Shown here piece by piece: positions 8,353 to 16,193 of a stretch of DNA of 35,234 bases. The notes under the pieces were generated by a model. The model searched no databases. It saw only the letters and a list, made by a program, of their open reading frames with translations, and was not told the origin of the DNA. The stretch is from UBA8337 sp965662725 (GTDB taxonomy: Bacteria > Pseudomonadota > Alphaproteobacteria > RS24), in assembly GCA_965662725.1 (NCBI GenBank), contig CBFIIT010000012.1:1-35234 (forward strand), read 5' to 3'. The stretch's first letter is position 1, and each line of letters starts with the position of its first letter. A program made the translations under genes and the position numbers.

Positions 8353-8955
8353 ATGGCTGCAATTCTATCTTCACTACGCAATACGGTTATTGCGGGCTTT
8401 GTTCTGGCGTTCCTGCTGGAGCTTATGTATTTCAATAGCGGCGGTACGCTTGATACAAATTTCTGGGCATTTGCCTTCCGTTGGCTGCACGTTTTGAGCG
8501 GCATTATGTGGATTGGCCTGCTTTATTATTTCAACTTCGTGCAAATTCCGAATATGCCGAATATTCCGGATGACCAAAAACCGGCTATCAGTAAGGTGAT
8601 TGCACCGGCGGCTTTGTGGTGGTTCCGTTGGGCTGCTATGGCAACACTGGTCACCGGTCTTATCCTCGGTTATCTGAACGGTTATATCCATGACGCCATG
8701 TCACTGGGCGCGATGAATGATTTCGAAGTTCCGAAGAACATCGCTATCGGTATCGGCATGTGGCTCGGCATTATCATGTGGTTCAATGTTTGGTTCGTTA
8801 TTTGGCCAAACCAGAAGAAAGCGCTCGGTATTGTGGAAGCCAGCGCCGATGAGAAAGCCGCATCGGCACGCACTGCCATGTTGTTCTCACGGACCAACAC
8901 TTTGCTTTCAATTCCAATGCTGTTTGCAATGGTATCCGCTCAGAATATTTACTAA
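8353..8955 (+). CDS. Integral membrane protein resembling the PuuD urate oxidase N-terminal domain
   Basis: A 200-residue hydrophobic protein with about five membrane helices. The segment FRWLHVLSGIMWIG (His46 in a helix), the central WWFRWAAMATLVTGL and a later GMWLGIIMWFNVWFVIWP are typical of the membrane domain found at the N-terminus of PuuD-type urate hydroxylases. The C-terminal cytochrome c part of full PuuD is missing; stand-alone versions are common in marine alphaproteobacteria and their substrate is not established. Buried His residues suggest haem binding (inference). GGAGG at 8343-8347 precedes the ATG. A strong terminator follows, so this ends a transcription unit. Confidence 0.65.
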   Translation: MAAILSSLRNTVIAGFVLAFLLELMYFNSGGTLDTNFWAFAFRWLHVLSGIMWIGLLYYFNFVQIPNMPNIPDDQKPAISKVIAPAALWWFRWAAMATLVTGLILGYLNGYIHDAMSLGAMNDFEVPKNIAIGIGMWLGIIMWFNVWFVIWPNQKKALGIVEASADEKAASARTAMLFSRTNTLLSIPMLFAMVSAQNIY

Positions 8956-8976
8956 GCGGTATGAAATATGGAGGAG

Positions 8977-9004
8977 GGGCCGCCATTTGTGCGGCCCTTT
9001 TCTT
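8977..9004 (+). terminator. Rho-independent terminator
   Basis: GGGCCGC (8977-8983) pairs with GCGGCCC (8991-8997) over a 7-base loop, followed by a T-rich run (TTTTCTT). It closes the yajC-secDF/PuuD-N-like unit. The next gene starts only 15 bases later. Confidence 0.85.
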
Positions 9005-9019
9005 TAGGGACTGACTGAA

Positions 9020-9703
9020 ATGGATGAAGAGCTTTTACGGCAAGAATTGCGCGGCCTTGATGGGGATTTATATCTCTGTCATTTGTTCGCGCCGGCTCCC
9101 GCGCGCGCTGCGCTGCTGACGCTTTATCATCTTTATGCCGATATTGCGCGCATACCGGCGTCTGTTTCAGACCCGATGGTCGGGGCCATTCGCCTACAAT
9201 GGTGGCGCGATTTATTCGACAGTGTTGCCGCCGGTGACGCGCGCGGCACACCGATAGGCGAAGCCTTGCTGAGACATAAATTGGATAAGCAGGCAGTGTT
9301 GCCCCTGATTGACGGACGCGAAGCGGCTTTGCCGGAAGGCACGCGCGGCTTGGATGATTTGGAAGAGGAAGCAAAGACCGTTGGCCCGGCTTTTTTGCGC
9401 CTGGCCATTCAGCAAGTCAAAGGCGACGCGCCGGATTCGTTGATTGAAAAAGCCGGATGCGGCTTTGAATTGATGCGGCTGGTGCCGGAAAACGGTGCAC
9501 CGGTCGCGGCCCGTGCGCTCGAATATCTGCGCGAAGCCAGCGTTTTATTCAATCAATTGTCGCGTCGACAAAGAAAGAGATTGCTGCCCGTCTTTCTGCC
9601 TATGGGGCTGGCGCGGCGACAAGCGGAGGCTTATCCAAACCACCGCAGCTTGCTGATTTATCAGCTTGTTTTATTAAAGATGGCATTTATCGGCAGGCTT
9701 TAA
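9020..9703 (+). CDS. Squalene/phytoene synthase family protein, NDUFAF6-like
   Basis: A 227-residue protein with the family segment YADIARIPASVSDP, followed by IRLQWWRD. These fit the squalene/phytoene synthase fold, but it is shorter than true synthases (about 280-350 residues) and I see no DxxxD metal-binding motif where the first Asp-rich motif should be. This pattern matches the alphaproteobacterial relatives of mitochondrial NDUFAF6, an assembly factor for respiratory complex I. A non-catalytic assembly role is therefore inferred, not shown. The gene commonly follows secDF in alphaproteobacteria. The C-terminal half is rich in Arg and Leu. Confidence 0.7.
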   Translation: MDEELLRQELRGLDGDLYLCHLFAPAPARAALLTLYHLYADIARIPASVSDPMVGAIRLQWWRDLFDSVAAGDARGTPIGEALLRHKLDKQAVLPLIDGREAALPEGTRGLDDLEEEAKTVGPAFLRLAIQQVKGDAPDSLIEKAGCGFELMRLVPENGAPVAARALEYLREASVLFNQLSRRQRKRLLPVFLPMGLARRQAEAYPNHRSLLIYQLVLLKMAFIGRL

Positions 9704-9777
9704 TCAATCGCTGATTTGCTTTAGGCAGGTCTTTCGGTCTAGGCTTTTAGTGTCCAATAAAAATAAAAAGGGATGCC

Positions 9778-10350
9778 ATGTTAGATTTTTATCCAAATGA
9801 ACGTTTTGCTGTTTTTATCGACAGTGCGAATTTCCGTCGATCCAAACAATCAATCAGCATGTTTGTTGATGATATCAAGCTGCTGAAATTCTTTCGCAAA
9901 AATAATGGCGAGAGTATTTTTCTACGGATTTATCATTATGAATCGATACCGAAGGAAGACGGCACGCCGGAACGCTCCGAATTGGTGCAGCGTATTCACC
10001 GCCGTCTCGACTTCATGGCCTATAACGGTTTCACTGTCGTCAGCAAAGCCTCAAAAGATTTTGTCGATAGCGCCGGAGAAGCGGTTTTGAAAGGCAATAT
10101 GGATGGTGAGATGATTGTCGATATGATGGCTATCAGTGCCAATCTCGATCACATTGTGATGTTTTCCGGTGATGGCGATTTCCGCTATGCGATACAAAAA
10201 CTGCAAGAGCAGGGTGTGCGTGTGACGGTAATTTCTTCCGAAGGCTCTATCGCCAATGAATTAAAGCGACAAGCAGACACCTATGTCGATCTGGAAGAAT
10301 TGCGGCCGCATATTGAAAGCACGCACGAACCGGTGCGCCAACCGGCTTAA
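9778..10350 (+). CDS. NYN-domain (LabA/DUF88-type) predicted ribonuclease
   Basis: A 190-residue protein made almost entirely of one NYN domain, a PIN-like nuclease fold. The acidic residues that should hold the metal are present: Asp15 in FIDSANF, Asp115 in GEMIVDMM, and Asp132/Asp134 in FSGDGDF. The segment VRVTVISSEGSIANELKRQAD is the usual distal part. Proteins of this type are predicted to cut RNA, but the target here is unknown. AAGGGA upstream sets the ATG. It is followed by a convergent gene (trmFO) only 9 bases away. Its own promoter probably lies in the 74-base gap upstream, where I see no clear pair of boxes. Confidence 0.85.
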   Translation: MLDFYPNERFAVFIDSANFRRSKQSISMFVDDIKLLKFFRKNNGESIFLRIYHYESIPKEDGTPERSELVQRIHRRLDFMAYNGFTVVSKASKDFVDSAGEAVLKGNMDGEMIVDMMAISANLDHIVMFSGDGDFRYAIQKLQEQGVRVTVISSEGSIANELKRQADTYVDLEELRPHIESTHEPVRQPA

Positions 10351-10359
10351 AGCCTCTTT

Positions 10360-11760
10360 CTAAAGAGCCGTGCGCCAGTCGTTGAAATCAGCACGAGCGC
10401 GGCTGGTAAATGCCTTTTGCCGTGCCTGCTTCTTGGCTTGCATGCGCATTTTACCGCGTAGCTTCTTACCGTCTTCACCCAACGGATGCGGCAGCACGCC
10501 AACATCAGGCATCAGTCCAAAATTGACATTCATTGGCTGAAAACTTTTGGCATCAGCATTCACCGTAATATGCGCCAACAAAGCCCCGAAAGCTGTTGTC
10601 ATGGGCGGATGCTCAAGCACGCGCTGCTGCATTTGTGCGGCGGCGAAACGCCCGGCCAATAAGCCAATTGTTGTGCTTTCAACATAGCCCTCCACGCCGG
10701 TAATTTGTCCGGCAAACCGAATATGCGGGGCGTTTTTCAAGCGCAATTCGCCATCCAACAAAGTGGGACTGTTTAGGAAGGTGTTACGATGTAGGCCACC
10801 AAGGCGAGCAAAGCGGGCATCTTCCAGTCCCGGAATAAGACGGAAGACATCGGTCTGTGCGCCATATTTAAGCTTTGTTTGAAAGCCGACCATATTGAAC
10901 AAAGTGCCAAGCGCATTGTCTTGGCGCAATTGAACAACCGCATGCGGTTTGACGTCAGGCTTATGGGCATTGGTCAGACCGCGCGGTTTCATCGGCCCGT
11001 GCCTCAGCGTATCGCGACCGCGCGCCGCCATCACTTCTATCGGTAAACAGCCGTTAAAATATGGCGTGTTCTCTTCCCACTCTTTGAAGTCAGCCGTGTC
11101 GCTCTCAATAAGCGCATCCAGAAACGCATTATACTGCGCTTCATCCATCGGACAGTTAATGTAATCTTTGCCGACGCCGCCCATGCCTTCCAACTCGCCG
11201 CCCTTATCGTATCGTGATTGGTGCCAGCAAATATCCATATCGACACTGTCATGATAAATAATCGGGGCAATCGCATCGAAAAATGCCAGCTTATCGCTGC
11301 CGGTCATTTTGCCGATAAGCTCAGACAAAGCAGGTGAGGTGAGGGGGCCTGTGGCGATAATCACATGCTGCCAATCAGCCGGAATATCTGTCACTTCTTC
11401 GCGCGCAATGGTGATGTTCGGATGCGCCTCAATTTTGGCCGTCACCGCCTCTGAAAAGCCTTCACGGTCGACTGCCAATGCGCCGCCTGCCGGCACTTGA
11501 TGCGTATCGGCGCAGGCCATAATGAGGCTGCTGCATTCACGCAATTCGGCATGCAATAAGCCGACCGCATTGGTCAGCGCATCATCAGAGCGAAAGGAGT
11601 TTGAGCAAACCAATTCGGCCAAGCCATCAGTTACATGGGCGTCGGTTTTACGTACCGGCCGCATCTCATGCAGAACGACATTTACGCCGTGCTCGGCTGC
11701 TTGCCATGCTGCTTCAGATCCGGCCAAGCCGCCGCCAATAATGTGTAATTCATCGCTCAT
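10360..11760 (-). CDS. trmFO: Methylenetetrahydrofolate-tRNA (uracil-5-)-methyltransferase TrmFO
   Basis: A 466-residue flavoprotein that makes m5U54 in the T-loop of tRNAs, using methylenetetrahydrofolate as carbon donor and FAD/NAD(P)H as reductant. The N-terminal GGGLAGSEAAW is the FAD-binding Gly motif, and VCSNSFRSDD, GPLTSP and MKPRGL are family blocks. The ATG at 11760 gives the usual MSDELHIIGGG start; a TTG three codons upstream is possible but adds only three residues. No strong ribosome binding site is seen. It lies downstream of the pmtA-like gene by 38 bases on the same strand. The family replaces SAM-dependent TrmA in alphaproteobacteria. Confidence 0.95.
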   Translation of the reverse strand: MSDELHIIGGGLAGSEAAWQAAEHGVNVVLHEMRPVRKTDAHVTDGLAELVCSNSFRSDDALTNAVGLLHAELRECSSLIMACADTHQVPAGGALAVDREGFSEAVTAKIEAHPNITIAREEVTDIPADWQHVIIATGPLTSPALSELIGKMTGSDKLAFFDAIAPIIYHDSVDMDICWHQSRYDKGGELEGMGGVGKDYINCPMDEAQYNAFLDALIESDTADFKEWEENTPYFNGCLPIEVMAARGRDTLRHGPMKPRGLTNAHKPDVKPHAVVQLRQDNALGTLFNMVGFQTKLKYGAQTDVFRLIPGLEDARFARLGGLHRNTFLNSPTLLDGELRLKNAPHIRFAGQITGVEGYVESTTIGLLAGRFAAAQMQQRVLEHPPMTTAFGALLAHITVNADAKSFQPMNVNFGLMPDVGVLPHPLGEDGKKLRGKMRMQAKKQARQKAFTSRARADFNDWRTAL

Positions 11761-11798
11761 GCAATTCAATTACACGGTTTGGCGTTAGAAAAAAAGCA

Positions 11799-12467
11799 CT
11801 ACTGCGGCAATTGATGAGCGGCCTTTTGAAGCGTCAGCAAAGTGAACATTCCCATCGGGCCGAAGCTTTCTTCTGTTTGCAAATTTAACCCGACCGCCTC
11901 AAAGTTTAAGTGCGACCGACAAAAATCAGAATGAAAGCCAATTTTGCGCGACACAGGCGCAATAGCGCGCTCGGCCATGGCCAGTATTTTCTTGTCTTGT
12001 TCATCGGCGCGAAAATGATTGAATAAATATAGGCGCCCACCGGGGCGAAGAACGCGGCCTATTTCGCTCAGCACTTTTCCCGGATCAGGCACAACGGACA
12101 TCACGAAAGTCGCCAAGACGCTATCAAAACGCCCGTCTTTGAATTGCAAATCACCGGCATCCATAATTTGTAATGCGCGCACATTATGCAGCTTCTTTCG
12201 GTTCACCCGTTTGGCGGCACGGGCCAGCATATCCTCCGATAAATCAATGCCGGTAACCTGAAAATCATCGGCAAAATAGGGCAGTGACAGACCGGTTCCG
12301 GTGCCGACATCCAGCACATTGCAGCCATCGGTTTCAAAGTTCAGCCGATTAACAATCCGCTTAATGTATTTGCGCCCGAACAGGGCAAATGTGAAATCAT
12401 AATGCCCGGCCCAGCGCGCATAAGAGCGGCGCACATCGTCGGCGCGAATAGGTGTATGCACTGTCAT
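11799..12467 (-). CDS. pmtA: SAM-dependent methyltransferase, phosphatidylethanolamine N-methyltransferase (PmtA) type
   Basis: A 222-residue class I methyltransferase. The SAM site VLDVGTGTGLSLPYF (residues 51-65), the acidic post-motif GIDLSEDML, and the late FNHFRAD and RVLRPGGRLYLF segments are clear. The N-terminal RRSYARWAGHYDFTF and the C-terminal KIGFHSDF and LGPMG-like stretches resemble the Rhodobacter-type PmtA, which methylates phosphatidylethanolamine to phosphatidylcholine. Membrane-lipid methylation is therefore the favoured reading, though ubiquinone/menaquinone methyltransferases share the core. It lies 41 bases downstream of uvrA and 38 bases upstream of trmFO. Confidence 0.7.
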   Translation of the reverse strand: MTVHTPIRADDVRRSYARWAGHYDFTFALFGRKYIKRIVNRLNFETDGCNVLDVGTGTGLSLPYFADDFQVTGIDLSEDMLARAAKRVNRKKLHNVRALQIMDAGDLQFKDGRFDSVLATFVMSVVPDPGKVLSEIGRVLRPGGRLYLFNHFRADEQDKKILAMAERAIAPVSRKIGFHSDFCRSHLNFEAVGLNLQTEESFGPMGMFTLLTLQKAAHQLPQ

Positions 12468-12508
12468 GGAAAACAGCCCTTTTTATTGTTTTTCTTTGCA
12501 TTTTCAGA

Positions 12509-15433
12509 CTATTCGGCAGCCGCTTTTTTGACAACAGCTTTTTTCTCATTTGCCTTTTTCGGTTTCAGCATGGGCGCAAGATATTGGCCGGTATAGCTTT
12601 TCTTCACCTTGGCAACCGCTTCAGGCGTTCCGCTGGCGACAATCTCGCCGCCGCCATCGCCGCCTTCAGGGCCGATATCGATAATCCAGTCGGCGGTTTT
12701 TATCACTTCCAGATTATGCTCAATCACCGCCACCGTATTGCCGTTATCAACCAGCTCATGCAGCACTTCCAGCAATTTGGCAACGTCATGAAAATGCAAG
12801 CCGGTTGTCGGTTCATCGAGAATATACAGAGTTCGTCCGGTGGCCCGTTTGGACAATTCTTTGGCCAGTTTCACGCGTTGCGCTTCACCGCCGGAAAGGG
12901 TGGTGGCTTGCTGGCCGACTTTGATGTAGCCAAGCCCGACACGCTGTAGCGTCACCATTTTGTCGCGCACCATCGGCACCGCTTTAAAGAAATCCGCCGC
13001 CTCATCGACCGTCATATCCAGCACGTCGGCAATTGACTGGTCTTTAAACTTAACTTCCAGTGTTTCGCGATTATAGCGTCGCCCATTGCAGCTATCGCAT
13101 TCGACATAAACATCAGGCAAGAAGTGCATTTCAATTTTGATAACGCCGTCGCCTTGGCAGGTTTCGCAGCGACCGCCTTTGACGTTAAACGAAAAACGAC
13201 CCGGCTTATAACCACGCGTTTTGGCTTCCGGCAAACCGGCAAACCATTCGCGTATCGGGGTAAAGGCTCCCGTATATGTCGCCGGATTAGAGCGCGGCGT
13301 CCGCCCAATCGGTGATTGGTCAATATCAATCACCTTGTCGAGCAAATGCAGCCCGTCAATCGTGTCATGCTCGGCCGGTGTGGCGCGCGCATTATTCAGC
13401 TTGCGAGCCAGCGATTTATAAAGCGTATCAATCAGTAATGTGGACTTACCACCTCCCGATACACCGGTGACGCAGGTAAATGTGCCGAGCGGAATTTCCG
13501 CACTGACATTTTTCAGATTATTGCCGCGCGCGCCCTTAACGGTAATGCATTTACGCGCATTGGTTTCGCGACGCTTTTTCGGTATCGGCACTTCCAGCGC
13601 ACCCGATAAATATTGACCGGTTAGGCTTTTTTTCGTCGAGATGATTTTCTTCGGCGTGCCTTCAGCAATCACTTCACCGCCATGAATACCGGCACCGGGG
13701 CCGATATCGACAACATGGTCGGCTGTCATAATCGCTTCTTCATCATGCTCGACCACAACCACCGTATTGCCGAGGTCACGAAGCCGCGTCAGTGTGTCCA
13801 GCAAGCGCGAATTATCGCGCTGATGTAGCCCAATGCTCGGCTCGTCCAGCACATATAAAACGCCGGTCAGGCCGGAGCCGATTTGCGATGCAAGGCGGAT
13901 GCGTTGGCTTTCGCCGCCCGATAATGTTCCGCTATTTCGCGACAGGGTGAGATATTCCAAGCCGACATCGTTAAGGAATTTCAGCCGCTCGCGAATTTCT
14001 TTCAAAATCCGCACGGCGATTTGTTTTTGTTTGGCGTTCAGCTTTTTCTCAAGTTTATTAAACCAGTCTTCCGCGCTGCGAATGGACATATGTGCCACTT
14101 GGCCGACATGTAAATCGGCAATTTTAACAGCCAAGGCTTCCGGCTTTAAGCGATAGCCGCCGCATGCGTCGCAATCAGTGACCGATTGAAATTTCTCAAT
14201 TTCCTCGCGCGCCCAATTGCTGTCGGTTTCGCGGTAACGTCGTTCGAGATTGGGAATGACGCCCTCAAACGGTTTTTTGGTCTTATAGCTGCGCAACCCG
14301 TCATCATATTCAAAGGTGATGACTTCTTCGCCTGTGCCATAGAGTATAACCTCCTTGGCCTTCTTTGGCAGGTCGTTCCATACATCGCTCATTTTAAAGC
14401 CGTAATGACGGGCCAAAGCTTCCAGCGTTTGCGTGTAATAGGGCGATGAGGTTTTAGACCATGGGGCAATCGCGCCCTTGTATAATGTCAGGCCGCCATC
14501 CGGCACCACGGCAATCGGGTCGATGAAAAACTGCGTGCCAAGGCCATCGCAAGATGGGCAGGCCCCAAACGGATTATTGAAAGAAAATAGCCGCGGTTCA
14601 ATCTCGTCAATGGTGAAGCCGGAAACCGGGCAAGCAAACCGCGCCGAGAAAATTATACGTTGCGCGTTTTCGCCTTCTTTTTTCTTATCAGCCATTTCCG
14701 CTACGGCAATGCCGTCTGTCAGGCCAAGCGCCACTTCCATGGAGTCGGCAACGCGGTTACCAAGGTCGGGTTTTATCACCAAGCGGTCAACCACCACATC
14801 AATATCGTGTTTCAGCTTTTTGTCGAGGGCCGGCACTTCGCTGATTTCATAAAATTCACCGTCGACTTTCACGCGCTGAAAGCCGCGTTTTTGCAGCTCG
14901 GCAAAGTCGCGGCGATACTCGCCTTTGCGACCGCGCACAATCGGTGCCAGCAAGTAAAGCCGTGTACCTTCCGGCAGCGCCATCACCTTATCAACCATCT
15001 CACTGACTGTTTGGCTTTCAATCGGTAGGCCGGTGGCCGGTGAATAAGGTATGCCGACCCGCGCATAAAGCAGGCGCAAATAGTCAAATATCTCCGTCAC
15101 CGTGCCGACGGTTGAACGCGGATTGCGCGAGGTAGTTTTCTGTTCAATAGAAATCGCCGGTGATAGACCGTCAATCTGGTCGACATCGGGCTTCTGCATC
15201 ATCTCCAAAAATTGCCGTGCATAAGCCGAAAGGCTTTCGACATAACGGCGCTGGCCCTCCGCATAAATCGTATCAAATGCTAGCGAGCTTTTGCCGGAGC
15301 CGGACAGGCCGGTGACCACAATCAGCTTGTCACGTGGCAGATCCAACGAGACATTTTTTAAATTATGCTCGCGTGCGCCGACAATGCGAATTTGTTTGGC
15401 TTGCGGGGTTTTGGTGGTTTTACGGGCTGGCAT
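12509..15433 (-). CDS. uvrA: UvrABC excision nuclease subunit A
   Basis: The damage-recognition ATPase of nucleotide excision repair, 974 residues. Two ABC modules are seen: Walker A GLSGSGKSS (42-50) and GVSGGGKST later, with signatures LSGGESQRIRLA and LSGGEAQRVKLA. The large C-terminal zinc module keeps CETC and CDSC. The first zinc-like site has C268 and C292/C295 but Ser271 replaces the usual second Cys (CPVS); I recall this as a lineage feature of alphaproteobacteria. I chose the ATG at 15433 because AGGAA sits 7 bases upstream and the protein begins MPARK, as in relatives; an upstream in-frame extension of 48 residues looks non-coding. Divergent from ssb. Confidence 0.97.
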   Translation of the reverse strand: MPARKTTKTPQAKQIRIVGAREHNLKNVSLDLPRDKLIVVTGLSGSGKSSLAFDTIYAEGQRRYVESLSAYARQFLEMMQKPDVDQIDGLSPAISIEQKTTSRNPRSTVGTVTEIFDYLRLLYARVGIPYSPATGLPIESQTVSEMVDKVMALPEGTRLYLLAPIVRGRKGEYRRDFAELQKRGFQRVKVDGEFYEISEVPALDKKLKHDIDVVVDRLVIKPDLGNRVADSMEVALGLTDGIAVAEMADKKKEGENAQRIIFSARFACPVSGFTIDEIEPRLFSFNNPFGACPSCDGLGTQFFIDPIAVVPDGGLTLYKGAIAPWSKTSSPYYTQTLEALARHYGFKMSDVWNDLPKKAKEVILYGTGEEVITFEYDDGLRSYKTKKPFEGVIPNLERRYRETDSNWAREEIEKFQSVTDCDACGGYRLKPEALAVKIADLHVGQVAHMSIRSAEDWFNKLEKKLNAKQKQIAVRILKEIRERLKFLNDVGLEYLTLSRNSGTLSGGESQRIRLASQIGSGLTGVLYVLDEPSIGLHQRDNSRLLDTLTRLRDLGNTVVVVEHDEEAIMTADHVVDIGPGAGIHGGEVIAEGTPKKIISTKKSLTGQYLSGALEVPIPKKRRETNARKCITVKGARGNNLKNVSAEIPLGTFTCVTGVSGGGKSTLLIDTLYKSLARKLNNARATPAEHDTIDGLHLLDKVIDIDQSPIGRTPRSNPATYTGAFTPIREWFAGLPEAKTRGYKPGRFSFNVKGGRCETCQGDGVIKIEMHFLPDVYVECDSCNGRRYNRETLEVKFKDQSIADVLDMTVDEAADFFKAVPMVRDKMVTLQRVGLGYIKVGQQATTLSGGEAQRVKLAKELSKRATGRTLYILDEPTTGLHFHDVAKLLEVLHELVDNGNTVAVIEHNLEVIKTADWIIDIGPEGGDGGGEIVASGTPEAVAKVKKSYTGQYLAPMLKPKKANEKKAVVKKAAAE

Positions 15434-15455
15434 ATTGTTTCCTATTTCGAGAGAT

Positions 15456-15483
15456 AATTTAGCCCTGTTTAAGCTTTTGACAA
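15456..15483 (-). promoter_or_regulatory. Probable uvrA promoter
   Basis: On the minus strand TTGTCA (15483-15478) and TAAATT (15461-15456) are 16 bases apart, ending about 22 bases before the uvrA start codon. No LexA box (GTTC-N7-GTTC or GAAC-N7-GAAC type) was found in the 176-base gap. Confidence 0.4.
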
Positions 15484-15609
15484 AAGGCCAATTCGTCACG
15501 CGGCGCGTCGGGCTGATATATCCACAGCAATAAGAAGCCGGTGGGGTGACAGCGATAGGCGTAAATGGTCGATTCACATAGGGTGTGAGAACAAAAAGGA
15601 GAAAGCATC

Positions 15610-16059
15610 ATGGCAGGAAGCGTCAATAAAGTGATTTTGGTCGGCAATCTGGGGGCAGACCCGGATGTGCGGAGCACGAAGGATGGCCGTCCGGTCGTCA
15701 ATCTCAGCGTTGCGACAAGTGAAAACTGGCGCGATAAGAGCTCCGGCGAACGGCGTGAGAAAACCGAATGGCACCGTGTGGTGATTTTTTCAGAAGGCCT
15801 GTGCCGTATTGCCGAACAATATTTGAAAAAAGGCTCGAAGGTTTACATTGAAGGCCAGCTGCAAACGCGCAAATGGCAAGATGATAATGGTAATGACCGC
15901 TACTCAACCGAAGTGGTTTTGCAGAATTATGGTGGCGTTATGACGATGCTGGATACCCGCAATAGCGGCGGTGATTTCCAAGCTGTTGGCGGCGATTCGG
16001 CGCCAATGGCAGCGGTCGGCGGCGGCGGCGGCGACATCAATGATGACATTCCTTTTTAG
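15610..16059 (+). CDS. ssb: Single-stranded DNA-binding protein
   Basis: A 149-residue SSB that coats single-stranded DNA in replication and repair. It starts with the usual MAGSVNKVILVGNLGADP, has the OB-fold block KTEWHRVVIF and YIEGQLQTRKWQD, then a Gly-rich linker and the acidic DDIPF tail that recruits partner proteins. Length is typical for alphaproteobacteria. AAGGAG at 15596-15601 supports the ATG. The uvrA-ssb divergent arrangement followed by gyrA is the usual alphaproteobacterial order. Confidence 0.96.
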   Translation: MAGSVNKVILVGNLGADPDVRSTKDGRPVVNLSVATSENWRDKSSGERREKTEWHRVVIFSEGLCRIAEQYLKKGSKVYIEGQLQTRKWQDDNGNDRYSTEVVLQNYGGVMTMLDTRNSGGDFQAVGGDSAPMAAVGGGGGDINDDIPF

Positions 16060-16065
16060 TAAATA

Positions 16066-16177
16066 AAGCCATTTAAAAACAATGGCTTATCCTGTGAATG
16101 GGGGCGCTGATTTCAGTGTCCCCATTGTCGTTAAAGTGTTATATTTTTGTCATATGAAAGCGGCCTTTCCGGTCGCT
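16066..16177 (+). other. Three stem-loops in the ssb-gyrA gap
   Basis: AAGCCATT (16066-16073) pairs with AATGGCTT (16081-16088). A second, 13-base-pair stem runs from 16097 to 16126 with a 4-base loop and two G-U pairs. A third, AGCGGCC (16159-16165) with GGTCGCT (16171-16177), ends 16 bases before the gyrA start. No T run follows stem two, so it is not a textbook terminator. The base of stem one (16080-16085, CAATGG) could instead pair with 16122-16127. Confidence 0.5.
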
Positions 16178-16193
16178 CAATGAGAGCTGAATT

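Noticed and set aside
10354..10367. Small inverted repeat CTCTTT/AAAGAG between the NYN gene and trmFO
   Set aside because: The loop is only two bases and there is no T run, so it is too weak to call a bidirectional terminator.
15515..15525. DnaA-box-like sequence ATATCCACA near 15518-15526
   Set aside because: A single site with a mismatch and no cluster; there is no other sign of an origin.
15434..15577. 48-residue N-terminal extension of uvrA
   Set aside because: It has no family match and bypasses a good ribosome binding site at the 15433 ATG; it overlaps the promoter region.
15434..15609. LexA (SOS) box in the uvrA-ssb gap
   Set aside because: No GTTC-N7-GTTC or GAAC-N7-GAAC pair was found; GAACAAAAAGGAG near 15592 lacks the second half.
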